Below are positions 45,182 to 55,570 of a DNA stretch of 64,000 bases, one piece after another (position 1 is the first letter of the stretch; each line of letters starts with the position of its first letter). A program made the position numbers and the translations under genes. The DNA is from Cyclina sinensis (Eukaryota > Mollusca > Bivalvia > Venerida > Veneridae): NCBI GenBank assembly GCA_012932295.1, contig JAAONU010000006.1:24764882-24828881 (forward strand). The letters are read 5' to 3'. Under the pieces are notes generated by a model, which searched no databases, had not been told where the DNA came from, and worked only from the letters and a program-made list of their open reading frames with translations.

Positions 45182-46450
45182 TCATGTGAGTAATCTACGT
45201 CTATCATTAATTTCTGTCTTACCAAAGAACTTGCTTTGCATCAGTCGCTCACTTCCGGTTTTCGGCTTTTTCTCGTACCACTTTTTCTTCCGTGGAAGCG
45301 TACTGTAAGGGTCACGTGACCCGAGATCTTCTTCACTAGAGCTTGAATCATGGAGATAGAACTTTGGCTTTTTGTACTGAAAAGTGGTGTCGGCATTGTG
45401 GTCTATAAAGGATCTTAGCCTTGTAGCTAGTTTCTTAGCATGAACCTTACGTACAATCTCATGGAAAGAAGGCTTTTTCGACGCCATCCTTTCCTTTGCT
45501 CTTTGGTATGATTCCGTCAAGGTCGCGGCGACAAGAGGGTTTGTAACAATGACACTTGTAGTACCCCTAGACGATGTTAGCATACCCTTAGACGCTGAAA
45601 GCTTTCCCCATTCAGACAGTGCGTTGAACTTATGTTTCTGTACACCAGGCTGAACTTGTTCATCCGAATTCGCGTTTGCCGCCTCTTCATCTCTACTGGT
45701 CCCGACTGTCTGTTTTCTCATCATGCGTCTTGAAATTAAAGCAATGTTAGGAAGCGATTTAACTTCATCTTTGTGTTCAAAATTGTCTTCATTTTTCTCA
45801 GTTTCGTCGTCAAGGAAAGCTTTGTTAACGCGGGCCATTTTCACAGTGTCAACAAACTTTTTGTCCCTTTTTTCAAAGGATGAAAAGTCATGCTTTGGTT
45901 CTCTATTTTCGTAACTGCTCTCGTGAAAACTTTTAGATTCATTTTCTTTTCTCTGCGTGGTAGTATCATGTGACAAAGAACTATCACGTGACCTACTGTA
46001 TTCTATTTGAAATTCGTTTGCGGTAAGGACACGATGGCCAACACTGGTCCGCCGCCCTTCAGCGATTTCGCTTACATATGAGTCATCGTTCAATGTATTG
46101 TCCTTCGACTGTTCAAAATTGAGAGAAATATTTTCAAAGCTATCACTTTCAGAAGAATACCCTGTTTCCCTGCTGGTAATTTCAGCCAGCATATCATTAA
46201 TCCTGCCATCATATTCAGATTCTCTTGAAAAGGTTGTCTCCCTTAGTCTATTTACATTTAGTTCCTGGAGGTCTTTACTCACTGATGCACCAGTTGTTTG
46301 AGTCGGTGCACTTGTTGACATTGAAGGTTCACGTGACTCGACATGATCACGTGACTTGTTTTCGAGCTCATGAGTTTCTTCATTTTCAGAATTATTCCCG
46401 ACAAGGCTACGAAAAACGGAAGTAATGTAGTTAATTGGTTCAGAAAACAT
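45182..46450 (-). CDS. Uncharacterised hydrophilic protein, 422 residues, intronless
   Basis: The product is not recognised. The frame opens at an ATG in good context (ggaccATGt, 46450-46448) and ends at TGA without interruption. It is far longer than background frames here and visibly less A+T-rich than its flanks. There is no signal peptide, membrane segment or known domain. Residues 20-200 are Ser/Glu/Asp/Arg-rich and probably disordered. Residues 300-360 look more ordered and helical, with many Lys, Arg and Ala. A Ser-Glu patch (369-374) precedes a basic cluster (PRKKKWYEKKPK, 386-397) that could serve as a nuclear signal. Short SRD/SRE motifs recur at 33, 39, 154, 252 and 378. It could be a complete single-exon gene or the large exon of a spliced one. 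An intracellular or nuclear role is inference from composition only. Confidence 0.75.
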   Translation of the reverse strand: MFSEPINYITSVFRSLVGNNSENEETHELENKSRDHVESREPSMSTSAPTQTTGASVSKDLQELNVNRLRETTFSRESEYDGRINDMLAEITSRETGYSSESDSFENISLNFEQSKDNTLNDDSYVSEIAEGRRTSVGHRVLTANEFQIEYSRSRDSSLSHDTTTQRKENESKSFHESSYENREPKHDFSSFEKRDKKFVDTVKMARVNKAFLDDETEKNEDNFEHKDEVKSLPNIALISRRMMRKQTVGTSRDEEAANANSDEQVQPGVQKHKFNALSEWGKLSASKGMLTSSRGTTSVIVTNPLVAATLTESYQRAKERMASKKPSFHEIVRKVHAKKLATRLRSFIDHNADTTFQYKKPKFYLHDSSSSEEDLGSRDPYSTLPRKKKWYEKKPKTGSERLMQSKFFGKTEINDRRRLLT

Positions 46451-46468
46451 GGTCCGTATTTCCTCTTC

Positions 46469-46479
46469 GACTTCCGGTC
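46469..46479 (-). promoter_or_regulatory. ETS-type motif upstream of the 422-residue ORF
   Basis: On the minus strand the word accggaagt (plus acttccggt, 46470-46478) lies about 20 bp before the ATG. CCGGAAGT is a common core-promoter element of TATA-less, broadly expressed animal genes. Its position suggests transcription starts close by with a very short 5' leader. Confidence 0.4.
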
Positions 46480-47394
46480 ATGAAATATCAGAGTGTAATT
46501 GCTGCTTGAAACGTAGCAATAAGAATTCTGCCATGTTCTCGTCTGCTGACGTCTATTTCTTGCAATCTTTGAAACACTTTCATTTTAATCCCTTTTTCCC
46601 CCTAGATCAACACGTTTGATATTAGATTTAAATGGAAATGACTACTAAATGTTTGTGTGTATAGAAAAATCAATGCTTTTGAACACTTTTTTCAAGTCTG
46701 ATATTAATCATGATGAAATCCATTAGGCATATACAACAAGGCAATTGTTTGATCTAAAAACAAAGATTTTAGTCAATCAAATTATCATAATAAAAGACCA
46801 CACGACGTTATTTCTAATATCACCATCTGTGTCACTAGTTTCTCGTTGTTTTTTCTTATTTTCGTTGTCAAATTTATCGGTGTATCATTTAATCCACAGA
46901 AGCAATCAATGATTTGTATCAAATTTTAACCCATTTTTATATTTTTCTTACATCACTCACGTCCACATTTACAGCTCTAACTAATAAATTTATTTTATGT
47001 TTTATCCACAAAAATGCGACTGACACTGTAGTAATACAATTTCCATTATACATTTAAACAACCTTAAGTATCGGTTGAGAATGTAGATCATTTCTTATTT
47101 ATTTTTTTTACTACACTATGGCATTTCAAAACATACCGTCAACCTCTTTAGAATTGAATATGACACGTAACCGTTTTCATGTATTGTATACATACAGTAA
47201 ATGTGTGTACATGCGGCTTTTTTAAATAATTGTTTAATTAGTGAACGTTTATTTTCATACCAAATTTATAAGTATGACAATATTATTTCTAAAGATAGAA
47301 ATTAACGTTGTCAAATTTGGTTAAAGTTTTCTACACTGTGATGATTAAGAGTAGCTGTATTCTATAAAGACGTGCAAGTTAATTCAATACCAAA
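46480..47394. other. Upstream flank of the 422-residue ORF; no gene seen
   Basis: A+T-rich, without TATA or CCAAT clusters or a CpG island that I can support. No repeats were recognised. Confidence 0.4.
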
Positions 47395-47397
47395 ATG

Positions 47398-47758
47398 ATA
47401 AATGAGATGACGATGATGATGAGAATGATGGTGATGATGATTATAATAATAATAATGGTGATGATCATAATGATGTTGATGATGATAATAATAATGGTGA
47501 TGATGATAATGGTGATGATAATAATGATTATAATAATAATAATATTACAGGTGATGATGATAATAATGGTGATGGTGATGATGATGATAATAATAATAGT
47601 AAAGGTGATGGTGATAATGATGGTGATGGTGATAATGATGGTGATGATAATAATAATAATAATAGTGGTGATGATGATTATGATGGTGATGAAAATGATG
47701 ATGATGGCGCGATTATGATTATGTTTATGATGGTGATGGTAATGATGTTGATGATGAT
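47398..47758. repeat. (GATGAT/AATAAT)n microsatellite
   Basis: GAT, AAT and GGT triplets alternate for about 360 bp. The resulting Met/Ile-rich frame is a by-product of the repeat. Confidence 0.95.
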
Positions 47759-48238
47759 AACTCTAAAAATGAAATTTTAGACAAAGGGAAACACAACAGC
47801 AAGACCTACAAAAAATAATGAAACATTAATGATAAATGTTACAACAAAAACTACAACAACAACAATAATAAAAATATGATGATAACAACACTTATAACAT
47901 TGATAACAATAAGTTAGAAATTGAAAATTGGTTCTGATGAATCATAAGGGATGCATTTTTTTTTAGTTACTTTTTTTATTTTTTCTATTTTAACACTACT
48001 TCATTATTTTGTCGGATATTATTATGTCATGCATGGACAATCATGAGTGAAAATGTGGTCGGTTAACTTAAAATGACCCATTTAAAAACTTGAATAAATT
48101 AAAACAAGGCTAAACATGACAATAGTTTATAACAATAAGTGAGATTGTCGACACTATTTAACAAACATAAAGTTCAACATAACATATCTTTTATCTGTAT
48201 TTATTCGTTTCAAATTCAGCACACTCGACATAACTACT

Positions 48239-48451
48239 TTAACCCTTAACCTGCTGGAACCGAAAGTGATAAACCTTTGCCACCAGTATAGAGCCAGGCC
48301 AGCCTGCACATCCGTGCAGTCTGACCAGGCTCTATACTGTTGATAGCTCCATTTTTGTATTTTGATACTGAAATCCCTTAAACTTGAATAGACTGTCCAA
48401 AATTCAAAGCTGGGCAAATCCATTACAAAATTTCAGCCTGTTCAGGGTTAA
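48239..48451 (+). mobile_element. MITE family B, copy 2
   Basis: Starts ttaacccttaacctgctgga and ends 'ttcagcctgttcagggttaa', whose complement matches the start at most of 20 positions. The internal hairpin at 48285-48338 has the same perfect 11-bp arms as the 38.6-kb copy. A small insertion (gatagctcca) distinguishes it. Confidence 0.82.
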
Positions 48452-49088
48452 GGCAGCTTATTTGATAGACGGTTTGTATAATTTTTTTTTCAAATTAAGG
48501 GACTGCAACCAACATAGATTTTAATGGATCTTCGTTATTTTTAACATTTATTTCGAATTACAAATTAAACTTTCACATTTTCGTAGCATTGTTCTTGACA
48601 AAATAAGGATTTTTAACTTGTATAAATTTTTTATACTGTTAAAAACTAGTACTTATATGAACCTAGATATTTTGTCTGAGTACAACAGACAGGAGATTTT
48701 GACATTGTTAATATATTGAGCTAACAGTTTAAATACAGGTACATTAACTATTGGAGACGCTTTTACAATTGCCTTTACAATGTGTGTAAATAATTATATA
48801 TAAATCATTGAGAAGAGTGAAAGGAAATTGATAATGTCGTCCGTTTTTTCTAATATTACTAAAAAGAAATATGATAGGTTTACAATATTTTGGATATATT
48901 ATTGATTTTTATGCATTTCTCAAAACCTACAAAACAGATAATGATATAGATAATGAAAATAGATAAAGAACTCCTTTCATTACTTATTAAATGAAAAAAA
49001 GAAAAGTTGTTATTATTTTAAGCATTAAATTAACGCACGTAATTTAAAGCTAAATGAATCAGTTCCGCAATATGCTCAGAACAATTAA
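48452..49088. other. Gene-free stretch
   Basis: No gene or structured repeat was recognised. Confidence 0.4.
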
Positions 49089-49125
49089 TTTTTTTTTTTT
49101 TTTTTTTTTTTGGGGGGGGGGGGGG
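49089..49125. repeat. T23 followed by G14
   Basis: A run of 23 T passes directly into 14 G. Read on the minus strand this is C14 then A23. Length may be affected by sequencing or assembly error in homopolymers. Confidence 0.85.
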
Positions 49126-50120
49126 AGGCGGTATGTCATACCGTAAAATATACATATATTTTCTTAATGGCCCATTCTTCATAAAAGAACATATGTTCCC
49201 CAAGACATTTAGAAACCTAGAAAGTGTTATTTTGTTATAGATCGCTGTCCATCTAAAATGTACCATCCTTCACCTGTTCTACTTAACATTTTTGCCTGCC
49301 ACCGAGACACGGGTAGTAATGCAGTATCACTAACGTCTTTGTAATTATTAGGTTGATGGACTGTTTTTGAAATAAACATTTATATGATATAGTAAGCACC
49401 TGGAATGAAATAGGAGAAATGCCTGACAATACCTTTTAGAAACCCTAGATATTCGAACCATTTCCCACAGAGTACCTTTTTTTTTTACTTGTAGTTTTTA
49501 TTCGTCGATCAATGAACGATGTATTTCATTAACCGTAAATCTTAGAGGAAATTACTGTGCTAATAATAATGCTAAAAGGTCATGTGACACGACTATAGCA
49601 ACTTTGTCTATTCAAAATAATAATACTGATTACAAAATTATGAAAATATTGCTTTTGATAAGAAAAAAACGTGTTTTTGATGATCGGCTGTTTCCGTGTC
49701 GACATCGGTAGTTTCCGCCGCAATTTGTTGCTGTGACGTAGATTTATCCAAACTGTACGAATTTACACTGCTCATAACGCATCCGTTTTAAAATGCAAAA
49801 ATAACATTAAACCACAAGTGCAAGAAACACAATAAAGGCACACTTATAAAAACAACATACTATAAATTGTAAATTATATAAAAAAAAATGTGATTAGTTC
49901 TCGAATTTTATAACTAAATTCAAACTTTGTGCCGGGAGAACGGGTTGTAATTTTACCTTAGCAAAGAATGTGATTAATAAATATTCCAATTTCTTCCAAG
50001 TTGTGGTTCTAAATAAAACATTTCAAAATCTTAAATATCGTCAAGAAATTGAAACAGGAGCTGACTGTATATCTAAGATGACTACACGTGGTAACAAGAC
50101 ATACATCTGTATCTTTCGAA
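49126..50120. other. Gene-free stretch
   Basis: No supported gene. Open frames here are short and lack motifs. Confidence 0.35.
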
Positions 50121-50126
50121 AAGCAG

Positions 50127-50275
50127 ATGATGGCGATGATGATCATGATAATTGTGATTATGCTATTATTTTTGCTGTTGTTTCATTGTTGATAATGATG
50201 ATATTGGGTTGATGATGATGATGATGATGATGATGACGACGACGATGATGAATGTAATATTGATAACGAAGATGA
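50127..50275. repeat. (GAT)n microsatellite with GAC interruptions
   Basis: GATGAT runs, purest at about 50205-50250, with three GAC triplets in a row. It is the second GAT tract within 3 kb. Confidence 0.9.
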
Positions 50276-51069
50276 TAATGTTTATGATGGATACGTTTTC
50301 ATACATGTCATTAAGAATATAACAAAATCAATAAATGAAAATGTAAACAAAGTTTTAAGTAAGACAAAAGCAAACCCGTCTAAGCCTACACATCTCAGGT
50401 ATATTACATATGAATTACACAATGCTAGTTTTTTGTATTTCTCTTTCGTTTCTCTTAAATCGAACATCAAATTATTAATTACTGATTTATAGTTTTTTTT
50501 TCTAGTAACTGGATATTGAACACATTTTATCATTGTACGGAGTGGATTTACGAAAGTAGGTCAGGCATCTGGAAAATACTAAAAACTGATCATTAATATC
50601 TTTAATTATAGATGCCGCTTCTACTAGAAATAATTGCTGGATTTATCAGTGTCAAGGATAATTGTAACATTGTCGGTCACGTTCTAGTGTAGAAAAAAAG
50701 ATTTTAGCGTACACATCGTTAATTCGATTGTTTTAAGCGTATGGCATTGACATGAAAAGGATCAACATTATCGCATCGGGTTGCGAAATGTGCAATTATC
50801 TAAGGTCTAGATGTAAGAACAAAAATGTGAACATAAGTATTAGGAAATTAATTTGGAAGTTAAGTCCCTTCCTCAGAAATCACAAACGAGGAAGAGATAA
50901 TCCTATTTATCTTAACGAAAAGGCTTAATTAACGTGTTTCAAGCTACATCATTTGTTCAGCATTTTATCCTTTGACTGGTGAAAAATCTCTGCCATTGTT
51001 TGTATGGAAGGTATTCTAGAATAACTTGTGTCTGTCAATAGTTCTCGCCAAAGAAACATATAATGACGG

Positions 51070-51557
51070 CTAGTCTCACTATTTCGCCTCCGAAGGTGAA
51101 CCCATTCTATAGGCTGATTTTTTATAGTTGTTCACCTTCTACGTCTCACTTTGATCAGCATCTGGTTAAGCGGACTCGGTTCGGCACGGTTTTTACCCTG
51201 TCCTGGTTATCTATTAACACAGAACACAGAGTATTCCGATTGCCAAATTTTGAATAAAATGGTGGATTAATCAGGTACGAAATAAGTGTTTCAGCTCTAT
51301 ACTTATGTATTTGTGTGTTTTCTTGGATTACAGGATCAGGTATGAATTTAGTTATCATAATTTATCATATTTTTATCATTTTTGCCTTAAACTCTGTGAA
51401 CTGTTGGACAAACGAGCCATAAAAAGTGCCCAATCGCCTACGATTGGGCGAGTCCGCTTAGCCAGATGCAGATCAAAGTCAGACGTAGAAGGTGAACAAC
51501 TATAAAATATCAGCCTAAAAAATGGGTTCACCTTCGGAGGCGAAATAGTGAGACTAG
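51070..51557. mobile_element. Foldback DNA transposon with 109-bp inverted arms
   Basis: Left arm 51070-51178 and right arm 51449-51557 are reverse complements with about six mismatches in 109. The termini are ctagtctcac / gtgagactag. The direct repeat atgacgg abuts both ends (51063-51069 and 51558-51564) and becomes 8 bp (atgacggc) if the terminal C belongs to the target. Each arm also contains its own hairpin (gaaggtgaac 51092-51101 / gttcaccttc 51130-51139). A further 9-bp palindrome (gcccaatcg / cgattgggc, 51428-51449) lies at the inner edge of the right arm. No transposase. A 7-9 bp target duplication fits hAT-, P- or Mutator-like elements; the superfamily is not determined. Confidence 0.85.
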
Positions 51558-51566
51558 ATGACGGCA

Positions 51567-51978
51567 TCATGTTTCTACACAGGCTAGCTGTGCGTGTGCC
51601 ATGTTTTTACACAGGCTAGCTGTGCGTGTATCATGATTCTACACAGGCTAGCTCTGCGTGTGTCATGTTGCTACACAGGCTAGCTGTGCATGTGTCATGT
51701 TTCTACACAGGCTAGCTGTGCGTATGTCATGTTGCTACACAGGTAGCTGTGCGTGGGTCATGTTGCTACACAGGCTAACTGTGCGTGTGTCATGTTGCTA
51801 CACAGGCTAGCTGTGCGTGCGTCATGTTGCTACACAAGCTAACTGTGCGTGTATCATGTTGCTACACAGACTAGCTGTGCGTGTGTCATTTTGCTACACA
51901 GGCTAACTGTGCGTGTGTCATGTTTCTACACAGGCTAAGTGTGCGTGTGTCATGTTTCTACACAGGCTAGCTGTGCTG
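51567..51978. repeat. 32-bp tandem array, about thirteen copies
   Basis: The word acacaggct starts at 51577, 51609, 51641 and so on every 32 bp (one unit is a base shorter). Each unit carries cacaggctagctgtg, in which cacag and ctgtg can pair around a short loop. It begins directly after the target duplication of the foldback element. Confidence 0.92.
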
Positions 51979-54125
51979 TCTTTCTTTAAATCCAGATTAC
52001 TTCGTCAACTTGAATTATGTTTGCATGCTGCAATTCTAGTTGAGTTTCTCAGAAAGGGGTATGTGTTAGATTATGTAATGTCTTGAACTGACACTTTTTG
52101 ATTGTTAACGTACTGTTCAAAGCGTTTATCTGATCAACATTCGGAACACCTTGGGCGACTTCAATAAGTCACCTCGGAAATAATGCGGTAGACGCCATAT
52201 TGGACTATTTTATAATACATTGAAAATATTTCTTAAAGCCTCTACCTGTTTATACTTTAAATTAACATTTTTTTTCATTTTTTTCTAATGCATAAGACAA
52301 ACACTGCCTGAGTTCTGCCATGTTTGTTTATATTTTTATTAAAGCCGGGGCGAATTACCATTTGGTGTATTCATAAAGGCCGAGTTGTTACGACTGATCT
52401 GATCAAATCCATTTCGGCTTACTCTGACATCAACAAAAGGCAAAGGTCATATATTTTTTTTTAAACACAACTCAGGGGCTTATTCTTACATCTATTTCCC
52501 CACAACTTTGAACAACAACAACAACAACAGAAAAAAACTTCAAGTTTTCGAGCATTAATTTTAACACAAAAAGTGTAAGGTTATATTTTACTTTTACATT
52601 TAGATTTTACTATATTCTTTCATAATGGAATCTTTCATCGAGCTTCTTCAAAAACTATATAGTGTGTAGAAAGAAAAAAACAATTCTCTAAGTCAGTGGC
52701 CGAAGACATTGACAGAATATTGATCATGACAATACGATAATATTAAGACCGTTCTGTTACTGTTTTATTGTTCTTTTACTTATAAGCCCAACAAGTATCC
52801 AATGCACGATCAAACTTAGGAGGCTCTAGTGTAATTATAATTTCTGCTACACTGCTATTTTAGTTTGTGTCTTTACAAAAGGCATTTATAAAATGTACAA
52901 CGTATAGTAGTTTCAAAGAATAAATGTCATGCAAATAACCTGGACATGTTTTGATACTTGTATGCAGTGGCATCATTTTTTTTTAAAGTCTGATGTCAAT
53001 ATGACTGCCTCGGTGTTTGCTTTCTTTCAACAATATTTCAGACATCGCGGAAAAAACATGATTGGTGTGAAATGCTTTTTAAAAATTTATTTGTTTCTTG
53101 AAAATGTAGTTTTAGATCATGTAAAATATAAAATCTTATAACCTCAAACAGCCCGTTGTATTCTCGTGGGAGTATTTAAGAAGCCTTTAAAATATTTATT
53201 CGTCAAACTGGTGATAAAATGCTACTTACGTCCATTATGCTACTCTAAGTAAAGAAATTTGTCGAGTTTTTTGCATTTGCTTTCATCTTAAGCATTTGTA
53301 TTCAAAAATAAAAAGGGACAGAATGCTCGCCTACAATATAAAACCAACGCGTCAAAACTTTGTTTATGCAAACTGTATACCGAAAATGACAGTTACATTC
53401 GATCTGTAAGGCTCTAAACTAAAAACTGATTGGATAATTCATGAATATTTAGGCATCAAACATTCGAAATTCGTAAATATCTCCAATTTGTATCAACGAC
53501 ATCATTGTCGCATCAACGTGTTCTTGTTTTGAAAAATACCGTTTGCATGATGCAACGGTTTCTATTCAACTTTTTCTTCAATTCAAAATTTCACAAGCTA
53601 TTTAAATTGTTGATTACTTTCGAACTCTTGAAAAAAAAACAAAAAAAAAACGGTAAAGTATTTACTGTAGACATTTACTTTTAGGGTAACAATGTAGTTG
53701 ATCCGACAGTTGGTCGCCATCAATAATCACATTTAGCTAATGAAAGAAGCGTTGTATTGTTAGAATGTGTGAACGTTGAACCTATGTCAGACAATTTCTG
53801 AGAGAAAAACAGACATTCATTCAATGATGACAACCTACTTGAAATAATTACATTTTCTCATGTAAGCAAAAACCACGATTGGTATGTCTGTATTTTAGTT
53901 TCGCAGTTTTAGCGGTATTACCGCCATGTCAAGCGGGCGTTCACGATAAATTGACTGTGTGTTTTGTCTGTCTCTTTTGCACGAGCTTTGAATTGGGTCG
54001 TAGCGTCTGTAACCAATTACTCCTCAGGGGTATGACATATCTGAACATTTATAAACAAATGAACTCTCAACTGTTGCAAAACTACTCACTGACTACTCAT
54101 TAAGGTAAATTGTTTGCTCGTTCGT
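51979..54125. other. Gene-free stretch
   Basis: No supported gene. A 74-codon frame at 53879-54103 with a hydrophobic start lacks an ATG start codon. A short (AAC)n run lies at about 52506-52530. Confidence 0.35.
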
Positions 54126-54134
54126 TTCTTTGTT

Positions 54135-54187
54135 CAATCCTCCCTTCTGTCCTCCCTTCTCTCCTTCCTTCCTTCCTTCCTTCCTTA
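54135..54187. repeat. (CTTC)n microsatellite
   Basis: CTCCCTTCT-type units pass into a purer CCTT run. Confidence 0.85.
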
Positions 54188-55439
54188 ACCGTCTTTCATC
54201 TTCTTTCAATTGTCATTCTATGGGAACACTTATCACTCCCCAAAAACTTATAAATAATGTATTTCCACAGGCGACACATTTGCTTCGAAATTTGGCCTAA
54301 TTCATAGAATGGCTGAAGCGACATGAAATATCACTGAATAGCATTAGCTTCATGAAGGCACCGCTTACAGCTAAAATATTATTTGTATGAGAGAGATATT
54401 TATTGTACAGAAACATCCCTTTCAAATAAATGTGTGTCAGGCAGGTATCAACGAAATAAAGTTCTAACAACATTTTATCTAAATATCTAAAACAAAATCT
54501 TGGTGGATGAATCTACTTTACAAAGCCTTTACATCAGTCGCTAATTCCACTTATGTTCTTAAACACAACTCTGAAAGGTGTTTAAAATGCAAAAAATGGG
54601 TAATTCAGAGAAAAGAGAAGTTTGACAGGTTACACTATATTTTCGACTTAAAGAATGTTTAGGAGACTTTAACAACATAAAACTCGCTTGTCTTTGTTAA
54701 AATGTCATAGAATTCCATTAGTGTAATATTTCATCTAAAGAATAAACTTAATATTTGCCAGTAATTTTTGTTTTACTGTTAAAACATTTTATGTGCTATT
54801 TCACTTCTCCTTAATGTACTGTTTTGATTTTTAATTAAACGAAATATGGAAAGTATAGTTTCATTTAAAGCTGAGACTTCACGTATTTTTTTTACATTTT
54901 TATAGGAGAAACCTGAATTGGACGGTCTGTGACTGTGTGTGCGTGCGTGCGTGCGTGTTTGGAGTTGGGGGAAGGGATTCATAGCTTCTAGAAAACTAAA
55001 ATTATTTTATCTCTTTTATGGAAAAGAAGCCGCTGACGATTGAGTAGTATTGAGTAGTATTGTTAACTTGAAATAGAGAAATAATAGCGGATGTCATTTA
55101 AAATAGTTACTTAGAGAAGAATCAATTTGTTTCAGAAAAGTAGTAGTATTGTAAACGGAATCTTGTAAAAACTGTTCAAGACAGATCATTATTCATACGA
55201 GAGTAAATAGTGTTTAATAACAAACGTTGTTTCCTTCATTTGTAAAGGTCTGTAGAACAATAAAAGCTTTTTGATCATTAAAATTATAAACAAGTGAACT
55301 TTTGATATGCTTTAACTATCGCTCCGCACGCGAGTGCATGCAGTTGGCGATATATCATGCCTGCAAAATTATTATATTTCAAAAGGCGAATTAAGTACCA
55401 TTACAAACAGCAAACGTGCTTTAAGTTCAAGTTAAGATT

Positions 55440-55570
55440 ACTTTTTTCGTTAGTTTTAACACTTCTCATATATAATGAACTTTTGTTTCAACCTTTTTCG
55501 TGATATTTCAATACTTCTCATACATAATCATCATTGTTTCAACCTTTTTTGTGATAGTTCATGATATTGT
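55440..55570. repeat. 52-bp tandem duplication
   Basis: 'acttctcatatataat' at 55461 recurs as 'acttctcatacataat' at 55513. The shared 'tttgtttcaacctttttcgtgat'-type region gives about two and a half units. Confidence 0.65.

Noticed and set aside
47395..47718. 107-codon Met/Ile-rich frame
   Set aside because: Translation of the GAT/AAT microsatellite.
53879..54103. 74-codon frame resembling a small secreted Cys-containing peptide
   Set aside because: The first codon is TTG and no ATG precedes the hydrophobic part, so the signal-peptide appearance is not supported.
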